DNA from: an uncultured Planctomycetota bacterium
GTDB taxonomy: Bacteria; Planctomycetota; UBA1135; GCA-002686595
DNA length: 9,949 nt
Direction: 5' to 3'
Assembly (NCBI GenBank): GCA_903829565.1
Contig: CAIKQM010000241.1
Coordinates: 1 to 9,949 of the forward strand
In this document: positions 1 through 6,837 of the stretch, piece after piece
Position numbering within the stretch: the stretch's first letter is position 1
Layout of the letters: every line of letters begins with the position of its first letter
Position numbers and translations under genes: made by a program
Notes under the pieces: generated by a model
Database searches by the model: none
What the model was told of the DNA's origin: nothing
What the model saw: the letters and a program-made list of their open reading frames with translations, nothing else

Positions 1-1008
1 CGCGTGCGGGAAGGCCTCTGCTAGCAGCGATTGGATGTAGGGCCCGAACGAATCATGGAACATCAGGATGCGCGGACCGGTCGCGGCAGGCTTGCGCGTG
101 GCCGTCGTGCGCACAGGCTCTTCATGCGCTGCGACCACGTCATGACGCGGGCCGCCTTCGTGCACCAAGAACCACTCGCGCTGTGGCAAGCGATCGTTGA
201 TGTAGAGATGCGAGCCCCATGTGTCGCCATGACCTGGGTTGTAGAGGCGCGAGATCTGGTCGTCGCTGAGCGGCTGCACAGCCGGGAACCACGCGTGCAC
301 GCGTTCGATAATGGCGTGGTACGCAGCCACAGAACCATGACCATTCCAGTGCGTGCCTAGGCGTGTGTAGACCTCATCGCCACGGCGGTCCTGCGCCTTG
401 GCCGCGTGCAAGGCCGCGCGCAAGTCGAGGAACTCCACCTCGCGCTGGGCGATGGCTGCTGCGAACTGATCCAAGCGCGTTGCTGCTTGAGGGCTGAGTG
501 GTGTCCAGCTGTCCGGCAGGTGCTCGGGGTAGATCGTCTCCTTGTTGGGCGCGACCGCATACAGGTAGCGCACACCCATGCTCTCCAGCCAACGTGCGCG
601 CTGCTCCAAGCCGTTGCACCACAGTTGCAACTCGTACGCCGACATGGGATCGGCGCCGCGATGCACCGCACGCGAAGCGTTGATAGCCGTGTAGATCCAG
701 CCATCCTTGCCGCGCACGATCGCATCAGTGGGGGACAGCCTCAGGCCGAACCAATACAGCAAGCCACGCGAGCGCAGCAACACATCGCGCAGGCCAAAGG
801 TGTCCAAGAAGTGCGGCTCGTACTTGGACGGCCAACGTGCAGCAGCTTCTAGAGACGTCGGCGGAGCTGGGCGCTCAGCCGCTTCACGCAGCTCCGGCTT
901 GGGGCCGCGCGCTTCGTCGTCGCGTACAACCTCATCCACCCAAGGCGCATAGAGGCAGCTCAAGAAAGCCGTAGCCAGCGCAAGGTCGCGATAGTGAGTC
1001 CACTTCAT
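1..1008 (-). CDS. AlgX/AlgJ-like SGNH-fold O-acetyltransferase-associated protein (partial, 3' end outside window)
   Basis: The reading frame is open from an ATG at 1008 to the window edge, giving 336 residues with no stop; the C-terminus is missing. The N-terminus has a hydrophobic segment (about residues 8-22) that should act as a signal anchor, placing the protein in the periplasm. Family signatures follow in order: an FG-LRD segment near residues 71-75, GKDGWIY at 100-106, PNKETIYPEHLP at 154-165, GTHWN at 218-222, and FHDSFG at 317-322 with S320 as the likely nucleophile and H220 as the likely base. In AlgX the triad aspartate lies two residues before the histidine, but here that site is G218. 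Known AlgX/AlgJ proteins transfer or help transfer acetyl groups to exported polysaccharide alongside an MBOAT partner, which is the gene 9 bases upstream. No strong ribosome binding site is visible. Whether it is catalytic or only glycan-binding is uncertain. Confidence 0.82.
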   Translation of the reverse strand, partial: MKWTHYRDLALATAFLSCLYAPWVDEVVRDDEARGPKPELREAAERPAPPTSLEAAARWPSKYEPHFLDTFGLRDVLLRSRGLLYWFGLRLSPTDAIVRGKDGWIYTAINASRAVHRGADPMSAYELQLWCNGLEQRARWLESMGVRYLYAVAPNKETIYPEHLPDSWTPLSPQAATRLDQFAAAIAQREVEFLDLRAALHAAKAQDRRGDEVYTRLGTHWNGHGSVAAYHAIIERVHAWFPAVQPLSDDQISRLYNPGHGDTWGSHLYINDRLPQREWFLVHEGGPRHDVVAAHEEPVRTTATRKPAATGPRILMFHDSFGPYIQSLLAEAFPHA

Positions 1009-1017
1009 CGGCGCGGC

Positions 1018-2559
1018 TCAGAAGCGGAAGTAGATGAACGGGTTGTACGAGCCGCCGGCCATCTCCATGGCGCAAAGCAAGAACACGAGCAGCAGCAGCA
1101 CGCTACCGAGTGCATCCAAGGCTCGGAAAGTAAGGACGCGTCCACGCTGTTCGAGCGTGGCATGCCACGCGGATAGAGTGGGCAACCACGGTGTGGAGCC
1201 GATGGCTCCTGCGAGCAGCGCCACCCAGGTCAGCAGATCCGTGTGCAGCGCCAGCGGATTGGCAGCCGCTGCTGTCACAGTCAGTTCGCCATAACGCACC
1301 AGTCCATCGCCCTCTGGTAGGAACGCGAGTGCGCGCACGATGCCGATGGCTTGGTCCATGCTGGTCGCACGGAAGAAGACCCAACCCACCATCACCGCCA
1401 GCATCACGTACACATGGCGCAGCACGCGTGGGCCGTTCGTGAGTGCGGTGCCCAAGCCAATGCGCTCCAACACGAGGAAAGCACCGTGCCACAAGCCCCA
1501 GACCACAAAGGTGGTGTTGGCGCCGTGCCACAAGCCGCACAAGAAGAACACCAGCACCAAGTTGAAGTAGGTGCGTGCCTTGCCTGCGCGGTTGCCGCCT
1601 AAGGGGATGTACAGGTAGTCGCGGAACCAGCTGGACAACGACATGTGCCAGCGGCGCCAGAACTCGGTGATCGATTGCGACGAGTAGGGGTGTTGGAAGT
1701 TCTCTAGGAACTCGAAGCCAAACATGCGTCCCAAGCCAATCGCCATGCACGAGTAGCCGGAGAAGTCGAAGTAGATCTGGACCGTGTAGCAGAGGATGCC
1801 GGTCCAGGCGAGCTGTGGTGTCAGTTGCTCGACAGGCAGGGCAAAGATGGAGTCGCACGCCTTCGCCGCAAAGTTGGCGATCAGCATCTTCTTGCCGAGG
1901 CCGATCAAGAAGCGGCGCACTCCGGAGGCGAAGCGTTCAAGGCCGATGCTGCGTTCGATGATCTGCTCGGCCACATCCTTGTAGCGCACGATCGGACCCG
2001 CGATCAGCTGCGGGAACAAGGCTACGTAGAGGGCAATGTCTCTCGGGTTCTTGGAGACATGTCCATCGCGGCGCGCGACATCGATGACATAGCTCATCGC
2101 CTGAAAGGTGAAGAACGAGATGCCGATCGGCAAACGCACCGAGCCGTCCGAGTTGAGCAACGCTTGGGCTAACGAGCCGCCTTGGGGCAGCACGCTGCCG
2201 ATGGTGGCCAGCGGTGTGTCGATGACACCAAGCCCCAACAGCACCGAGCCGAGTCCATTCCACACCCAGTCCGCGTACTTGAACACGAACAAGATCGCGA
2301 GGTTCAGAGCGACGGCCCAACCGACGATCCACGTGGTGCTTGCGTTGCGTTCCTGCGCGCGCCCGACCAGCAACCCGAAGGCGTAGTTGAGCAGGATCGA
2401 GACGACCATCAGGACCGAGGCCACCGGCTCGCCCCACCAATAGAAGAGCAAGCTCGCCACCAACAGCAGCGCATTGCGAGTGCTCTTAGGCAGGAGCGCA
2501 TGCAGCGCGAGCAAGAGCGGCAGGAACGCAAACAGGAAGATAGGTGAGCTGAAAAGCAT
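1018..2559 (-). CDS. AlgI-like MBOAT-family membrane O-acyltransferase
   Basis: The product is 513 residues, the normal size for AlgI/PatA-type membrane-bound O-acyltransferases, and is mostly hydrophobic with about ten or more membrane segments. Clear family motifs are FYWWGEP at 39-45, LFPQLIAGPIVRY at 181-193, IYFDFSGYSCMAIGLG at 262-277, WRRWHMSLSSWFRDYLYIPLG at 301-321, and CGLWHGA at 341-347. H345 in the last motif matches the essential histidine of AlgI; H305 is the other conserved histidine. Such proteins move an acetyl group across the inner membrane, probably from acetyl-CoA, to a periplasmic partner that acetylates a polysaccharide. The partner here is the AlgX-like gene 9 bases downstream. 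The MFS permease gene ends 9 bases upstream. The ATG at 2559 begins the typical MLFSSPIFLFAFLP start of the family, so it is very likely correct. The actual glycan substrate cannot be read from the sequence. Confidence 0.95.
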   Translation of the reverse strand: MLFSSPIFLFAFLPLLLALHALLPKSTRNALLLVASLLFYWWGEPVASVLMVVSILLNYAFGLLVGRAQERNASTTWIVGWAVALNLAILFVFKYADWVWNGLGSVLLGLGVIDTPLATIGSVLPQGGSLAQALLNSDGSVRLPIGISFFTFQAMSYVIDVARRDGHVSKNPRDIALYVALFPQLIAGPIVRYKDVAEQIIERSIGLERFASGVRRFLIGLGKKMLIANFAAKACDSIFALPVEQLTPQLAWTGILCYTVQIYFDFSGYSCMAIGLGRMFGFEFLENFQHPYSSQSITEFWRRWHMSLSSWFRDYLYIPLGGNRAGKARTYFNLVLVFFLCGLWHGANTTFVVWGLWHGAFLVLERIGLGTALTNGPRVLRHVYVMLAVMVGWVFFRATSMDQAIGIVRALAFLPEGDGLVRYGELTVTAAAANPLALHTDLLTWVALLAGAIGSTPWLPTLSAWHATLEQRGRVLTFRALDALGSVLLLLVFLLCAMEMAGGSYNPFIYFRF

Positions 2560-2568
2560 GTCGGGCGT

Positions 2569-3903
2569 TTAGCTCTGGAGTTTGGTCTCTGCGTGGGGGG
2601 CTTCCGGTTGCGGCAGGAACAGCAAGGTCAGGATACCGACTAGTCCAAGACCTACGACCAACCAGAAGAAGTGCTCGAAGCCGAGCGCTTCCACCACACT
2701 TCCGCTCCAGCGGCCAGCCAGCCAGGCCGACAGCCCCATCAATCCCGTTGAGATGGCGTAGTGCGTGGTGGCGTAGTGCGATCCGCGTGCGAATTGCAGC
2801 AGGTACACCATGTAGGCGGTGAAGCCGAAGCCGTAGCCAAACTGCTCGATGCCAATCACGACGCTCACCGTCATTGCATCCGGTTGCGCGTGCGCGGCCC
2901 AGGCATACAAGACGTTCGGCAGGTGCACGCACACTGCCATGGGCCAGAGGCAACGCCACAAGCCGACGCGTGAGATGAGCCAGCCGCCGAGCACGCCGCC
3001 GCACAGCAGTGCGATCACACCAATCGTGCCGTACGCCAAGCCCATCTCCGCTTCGGTCAATCCCAAGCCACCCTCGGCGCGACTCTTCAGCAAGAAAGGC
3101 GCGATCATGGGCGTCAGCATGGACTCGCCAAAGCGATAGAAGAGGATGAACAACAACACGGCCCAGATGCGAGGACGCTGCACATAGTCGCGCACCATCT
3201 GCGCCAAGGCACCGGTGCGGACTTGGGTGCGAGGCAACGCTTGATCGTTCGCAGGCCGTGGCGCAATCCAGCTGAGATACAAGGCGAGCAGACCGTAGAC
3301 GAGTGCTCCTGCACCAATCGCCACGCACCATGCTTGTGGCCGTTCAAGCCCATACGCAAGGCTGTGCTGGCCCGGTGTGGCTTGCAGCAATCCTGCGAGT
3401 GCCACTGCTCCACCTGTTACAAGGATGCGGCCGAGTCGGTAGCAAGCATTGCGCACGCCGACATAGAGCTCTTGCTGTTGCTTGGGCAAGGCCAGCATGT
3501 AGTAGCCATCACAAGCGATGTCATAGGTCGCGGACGCGAAGGCTAGGAGGACGCAGGCTGCGATGGTCCACTCCAGCCACAGTTCGCTGTTGGTTGCCCA
3601 AGCCAGGACGGCCATCGCGATGAAGGCCGCGATCGTAGAGGCCAGCACCCAGCGGCGCTTGGTCCCAAAGAGATCGACCACGGGACTCCACAGCGGCTTC
3701 AGCATCCATGGCAAAGTGAGGTCGCTGGAGACCTTGCCCACCAGCGAAGGTGCGGCACCCATCGCCGTGAGAAAGGTGTTCGACGCCGCCTGCACTACGA
3801 AGTAGGGCATGCCTTGCAGGACATACAGCGTCGGCACCAAGCGCGTCGCAGAAGGCTTCGCTGCAGCTTGGTCTACCGTGTCCGCGGGCATTTGCGTCGT
3901 CAT
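2569..3903 (-). CDS. PAT/AmpG-like major facilitator superfamily permease
   Basis: The product is 444 residues if it starts at the ATG at 3903; an in-frame GTG at 3912 would add three residues and cannot be excluded. About twelve membrane segments are visible. The pattern fits the AmpG/PAT branch of the major facilitator superfamily: LYVLQGMPYFVV near residues 26-37, LPWMLKPLWSPVVDLFGTKRRW near 64-85, SATYDIACDGYYML near 124-137, and VGVRNACYRLGRI near 148-160. Characterised members import anhydro-muropeptides (AmpG) or carry acetyl-CoA (the eukaryotic SLC33 branch); many bacterial ones of this subtype have no known substrate. It is the first gene of the leftward operon, 9 bases before the MBOAT gene, so a role in envelope recycling or in feeding a substrate to the acyltransferase is possible, but this is inference. 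The last ten residues (EAPHAETKLQ region) are a polar cytoplasmic tail. Confidence 0.85.
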   Translation of the reverse strand: MTTQMPADTVDQAAAKPSATRLVPTLYVLQGMPYFVVQAASNTFLTAMGAAPSLVGKVSSDLTLPWMLKPLWSPVVDLFGTKRRWVLASTIAAFIAMAVLAWATNSELWLEWTIAACVLLAFASATYDIACDGYYMLALPKQQQELYVGVRNACYRLGRILVTGGAVALAGLLQATPGQHSLAYGLERPQAWCVAIGAGALVYGLLALYLSWIAPRPANDQALPRTQVRTGALAQMVRDYVQRPRIWAVLLFILFYRFGESMLTPMIAPFLLKSRAEGGLGLTEAEMGLAYGTIGVIALLCGGVLGGWLISRVGLWRCLWPMAVCVHLPNVLYAWAAHAQPDAMTVSVVIGIEQFGYGFGFTAYMVYLLQFARGSHYATTHYAISTGLMGLSAWLAGRWSGSVVEALGFEHFFWLVVGLGLVGILTLLFLPQPEAPHAETKLQS

Positions 3904-3967
3904 GCACTTCACGATACGCCAGCCATCGGCGGTTGTCGCGCAGGCTTTGGTGCTCTAATCTGGTAGG
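3904..3967. promoter_or_regulatory. Divergent intergenic region with a weak candidate promoter for der
   Basis: This is the only place in the window where two units point away from each other, so promoters in both directions must lie here or inside the gene starts. On the plus strand TCTAAT at 3954-3959 matches five of six bases of the TATAAT -10 box, and TTGTCG at 3933-3938 is a partial -35 box, though the 15-base spacing is short. Transcription from this -10 box would begin near 3966, leaving almost no leader before der. On the minus strand only a poor TATCGT (3913-3918) is seen close to the permease start. Assignment of the hexamers is weak; the presence of promoters here is inferred from gene layout. 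Confidence 0.35.
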
Positions 3968-5362
3968 TTGAGCCCCAGACCCGTGAACTCCTCAGCCGCA
4001 CCCCGCCTGCCCCGCATCGCCATCGTCGGTCGCCCCAATGTGGGCAAGTCGACGCTGACCAACCGCATGTGCGGCAGCCTTGTTTCTATCGTTGAACCCA
4101 CGGCCGGTGTGACGCGCGACCGCGTTGCCGTGCCCGCTCGCTTGCGTGGTCGTCGCCGGCGGCGCTGGGTCGAGATCGTCGACACCGGCGGTATCGGCAT
4201 CGTGGACCGCGATGACCTCGGTCCCTTGGTCGAGCGGCAGATCGAGTACGCGTTGAAGACGGCCGACCTGATCCTGTGGTTGGTCGATGCCAAGGAAGGC
4301 ATCACGCCGCTGGATGAGATGGTGGCGCGCCGCATGCGCGGCATCGGCACGCCGGTGCTGTTGGTCGTGAACAAGACCGAGGGACGCGATGCAGCTTGGG
4401 GGGTGGGGGAGTTCCACCGCTTGGGCGTCGCGACCGATCCCATTGCCATCAGTGCCCAGAACGGGGATGGCGTCGAGGAACTGTACGACGAGATCCTGAC
4501 CTACTTCGACGAGGATGATGCGAGCGATGAAACGCCGCCGGTCAAGAGCATGATGCGCTTGGCGGTTGTGGGGCAACGCAACGCCGGCAAGTCGAGCTTG
4601 ATCAACGCGCTGGCGCAAGAAGAGCGCATGATCGTGTCCGAAGTGCCGGGCACGACGCGCGACTCGGTCGATGTGGTGTTTGAACGCGACGGCACGAGCT
4701 TTGTTGCCATCGACACCGCCGGCGTGCGCCGCAAGAAGAGCTTGCAAGATGCGATCGAGTTCTATGCGGACTCGCGCTCGCACCGCTCGATTCGCCGCGC
4801 GGATGTGGTGGTGTTGCTGTTCGATGTCACGCGCAAATTGTCGGCGATCGACAAGGACTTGGCGCGTTACTGCATCGATCACCACAAGCCGATCATTCTC
4901 GGCGCGAACAAGTGGGATTTGGTGACCGATCTGACGCCGGAAGACTTCCGCGAGTACATCGATGATCAGCTGCCGAGCCTCGACTTTGCGCCGGTGAGCT
5001 TCTTGTCGGCCAAGACGAGCAAGGGCGTGGAAGGCACGCTGCAATTGGCGCTGGAGCTGTATGCGCAGGCGAACATGCGTGTACCCACTGGCGAGCTGAA
5101 TCGTGTGCTGCAGCGCGCGTTGGAGGCTCGTCCGCCGTCTGCGGGCGGTCACGCGGCGCGCGTGCGCTATGCCACGCAAGCGGATGTGCGGCCGCCGACC
5201 TTTGTGTTGTTCGTCAACGACAAGAAGAACTTCAACAAGGACTACATCCGCTACCTCGAGAACCGTTTGCGCGAAGAGTTCCCCTGCAAGGAGATCCCGG
5301 TGCGCATCGTGCTCAAGGACCGTGAGATGACCGCTGAGGAACAAGAAGAGAAGGGCGAGTGA
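3968..5362 (+). CDS. der: Ribosome biogenesis GTPase Der (EngA), double GTPase domain
   Basis: This 464-residue protein has the unmistakable tandem GTPase layout of Der, an essential factor for 50S ribosomal subunit assembly. The first GTPase domain shows G1 GRPNVGKST at 21-29, G3 DTGG at 72-75, G4 NKTE at 135-138 and SAQNGDGVEEL at 162-172. An acidic linker (about 181-192) leads to the second domain with G1 GQRNAGKSS at 202-210, switch PGTTRDS at 227-233, G3 DTAG at 249-252 and G4 NKWD at 314-317. The C-terminal KH-like domain spans about 360-455 and contains PPTFVLFVND. Two things differ from the E. coli type: the second P-loop has QR-A where RP-V is usual, and G4 of domain one ends in Glu rather than Asp. 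The start is uncertain: TTG at 3968 is the longest, an in-frame GTG at 3983 is equally plausible, and neither has a good ribosome binding site. An upstream in-frame stop lies at 3956. Confidence 0.97.
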   Translation: MSPRPVNSSAAPRLPRIAIVGRPNVGKSTLTNRMCGSLVSIVEPTAGVTRDRVAVPARLRGRRRRRWVEIVDTGGIGIVDRDDLGPLVERQIEYALKTADLILWLVDAKEGITPLDEMVARRMRGIGTPVLLVVNKTEGRDAAWGVGEFHRLGVATDPIAISAQNGDGVEELYDEILTYFDEDDASDETPPVKSMMRLAVVGQRNAGKSSLINALAQEERMIVSEVPGTTRDSVDVVFERDGTSFVAIDTAGVRRKKSLQDAIEFYADSRSHRSIRRADVVVLLFDVTRKLSAIDKDLARYCIDHHKPIILGANKWDLVTDLTPEDFREYIDDQLPSLDFAPVSFLSAKTSKGVEGTLQLALELYAQANMRVPTGELNRVLQRALEARPPSAGGHAARVRYATQADVRPPTFVLFVNDKKNFNKDYIRYLENRLREEFPCKEIPVRIVLKDREMTAEEQEEKGE

Positions 5363-5874
5363 TGCGCGTGCTGCCTAGGTGGTTGTGTGTCGTGGCGCTC
5401 GTCTGCGGCGTGGGTTCGTTGCCGTCCTGCGCCAGCAGCGACGGCGATGCCGCGTGGATTGAGGCCGATGTGAAGGCCGATACCGAGCGCATTCTGTGGC
5501 AGGTCACGGTGCTCGCGCTCGAGCGCAACGGCTATCCGATTGGTTCTGGTGTGAACCCGAATGAGCTCAAGGCGGTCTCGGGTTGGCGTACGTCTCTCGC
5601 GCCGTTCAAGGGCGATGGCTTCCGCGATCGCGCACACGTTTATTGGCAGCGTGATGCACAAGACCCCAAGCGCTGGCATGCCAAGGTGCGTGTCGAGCGC
5701 CAGAGCAACGAGAACCTGTCCAAACCGCTGGACATCTCCTACGCCGAGTGGGAAGACCAGCCCGATGATCAAGAGCGTGCGCGGTTGGTCCTGAACACGA
5801 TCAAGGCTTTGTTGGGCGGTGAGTTCAAGCTCAACGGCGGTCCCTCGCGCACCCAGCGCACGCCGGGCGGCTGA
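5362..5874 (+). CDS. Small predicted lipoprotein of unknown function
   Basis: The ATG at 5362 shares its A with the der stop codon (TGATG), and the purine-rich AAGAGAAGGG just upstream is a good ribosome binding site, so translation is probably coupled to der. The product has 170 residues. It starts with MRVLPRW, a hydrophobic stretch to about residue 18, and the lipobox-like LPSC with C23 as the site of lipid attachment; proline at -2 is not ideal but tolerated. The mature part is hydrophilic, mixed in charge, with short strand-like segments such as AHVYWQRD and HAKVRVERQ, and a C-terminal tail ending PSRTQRTPGG. I do not recognise a family. By size and layout it resembles small outer-membrane lipoproteins of the periplasm, but no function can be given. 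Its link to der may only be shared transcription. Confidence 0.8.
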   Translation: MRVLPRWLCVVALVCGVGSLPSCASSDGDAAWIEADVKADTERILWQVTVLALERNGYPIGSGVNPNELKAVSGWRTSLAPFKGDGFRDRAHVYWQRDAQDPKRWHAKVRVERQSNENLSKPLDISYAEWEDQPDDQERARLVLNTIKALLGGEFKLNGGPSRTQRTPGG

Positions 5875-5882
5875 CCGCTCGG
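5863..5882 (+). terminator. GC-rich hairpin at the lipoprotein stop codon, possible terminator or attenuator
   Basis: CCGGGCGG at 5863-5870 can pair with CCGCTCGG at 5875-5882 through eight base pairs, one of them a G-U wobble, around a four-base loop CTGA. The loop contains the first bases around the lipoprotein stop TGA at 5872-5874. The following bases are AAAGTTCTT, not a clear run of T, so it is a poor classical Rho-independent terminator. Its place between the der unit and the export genes fits partial termination or RNA end protection. Confidence 0.35.
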
Positions 5883-5947
5883 AAAGTTCTTCCCAGCGGC
5901 GCATCGTTCTCAGTCGTATTGTTGCAGTCGGGCGCGGAGCCGTTCCG

Positions 5948-6835
5948 ATGCACGGGGTGTACGAGTCCCTCCCCGTGACCACGCCCTCCACATCCAGCGC
6001 TTGGATCGAGGCCCCGCCCCCGTTTGTGGTGCGATTGGGCGAGGAATTGGCTGGTTTGCGGGCTCGTTGGTCGGTGGCCTTGCCGCTCGCCATGCGCCTC
6101 GCGCGCCGCGAATGGCGCCAGCGCGCGACGCCCTTGGCCTTGGTGACGCCCGTGCTCTTGGTCGCCGCGCATGCGGCTGTGTTGGCGTGGATCTTCGGTG
6201 CGCACAGCTTGTTGGCCGATCCTGCACTCACTGCGCAACGTCTTGCTTGCGGTGCCTTGGTCTACGCCATCTTCCAACATGGACTCACGCGTGGAGCCAC
6301 GGTCTTGGTCGATGAGCGCGCCTTGGTCGCGCGTCGGTCGTTTCCGTTGGAAGCCTTGTTACTGCGGCCCGTGCTGGCACAGACCATCCCGGCGTTCGCA
6401 GGCCTGACGCTCTTGAGTGCGTGGGTGGCGTTCGATCGCGGTTTGACGTGGCAGTACACCACGCTTGTCCTTGTGCTGGTGCTCTTCGTGGCGTTCACCG
6501 CAGGACTCGCCACGCTGCTGGCCTGTTTGCATGCGCGGTCGCGTAGTGCGGGCGAAGTCCTGGCCTGGGCCTTGCCCTTGCTAACTTTGGCCACCCCCGT
6601 GTGGTGGGACGAGACTTGGACCGAGCCGAATGCGCTTGTGCAAGCCAGTTTGACATGGAACCCGCTGGCGGCTTTCGTGGGTGCAGCGCGTGCAGCTATG
6701 GGCTTGCACCATGCCGCGGCCGCCATGGACATGAGCAGCATGTGGTGCGCACTCGTGGCCTGGACCATGCTCGTCAGCGCAGCCGCTGTGGGTGTGTTGG
6801 CTTGGCGTCGGCCGTACTTGGCGGATGAGGTGTAG
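5948..6835 (+). CDS. ABC-2 type polysaccharide export permease (Wzm-like)
   Basis: I place the start at the ATG at 5948, which has GGAG at 5936-5939 eight bases before it; the frame stays open upstream into the lipoprotein gene, but that extension is polar and lacks such a site. The 295-residue product has a cytoplasmic N-terminus of about 60 residues, then roughly six membrane segments (near 62-86, 94-113, 140-165, 168-194, 203-219 and 264-286). Features typical of ABC-2 glycan exporters are the RREW amphipathic helix before the first membrane segment, SFPLEALLLRPVLAQ at 131-145 and WNPLAAFVGAARAAMG at 237-252, the last matching the conserved NP-x5-R region of Wzm/TagG proteins. The ATPase gene begins two bases after its stop, so the two should form the full transporter that moves a lipid-linked glycan from the cytoplasm across the inner membrane. 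Confidence 0.85.
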   Translation: MHGVYESLPVTTPSTSSAWIEAPPPFVVRLGEELAGLRARWSVALPLAMRLARREWRQRATPLALVTPVLLVAAHAAVLAWIFGAHSLLADPALTAQRLACGALVYAIFQHGLTRGATVLVDERALVARRSFPLEALLLRPVLAQTIPAFAGLTLLSAWVAFDRGLTWQYTTLVLVLVLFVAFTAGLATLLACLHARSRSAGEVLAWALPLLTLATPVWWDETWTEPNALVQASLTWNPLAAFVGAARAAMGLHHAAAAMDMSSMWCALVAWTMLVSAAAVGVLAWRRPYLADEV

Positions 6836-6837
6836 TC

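Noticed and set aside
2486..3331. A 281-codon open frame on the minus strand in another frame of the permease gene
   Set aside because: The permease frame has clear membrane segments and AmpG-like motifs; this frame is Arg- and Cys-rich, has no motif, and also overlaps the MBOAT start.
3992..5344. A 450-codon open frame on the minus strand opposite der
   Set aside because: It lies wholly within the well-supported der gene, its translation is rich in His, Arg and Gln with no recognisable motif, and such long antisense frames are common in GC-rich coding DNA.
5819..5947. Upstream extension of the ABC permease into the lipoprotein gene
   Set aside because: The extra 43 residues are Ser/Arg-rich and unlike the family; the ATG at 5948 has a well-spaced GGAG and gives the normal protein length.
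5251..6231. A 326-codon minus-strand frame across the der end, lipoprotein and export permease start
   Set aside because: It crosses three plus-strand genes and their junctions, and the protein is low-complexity Arg/Ala-rich without any domain pattern.
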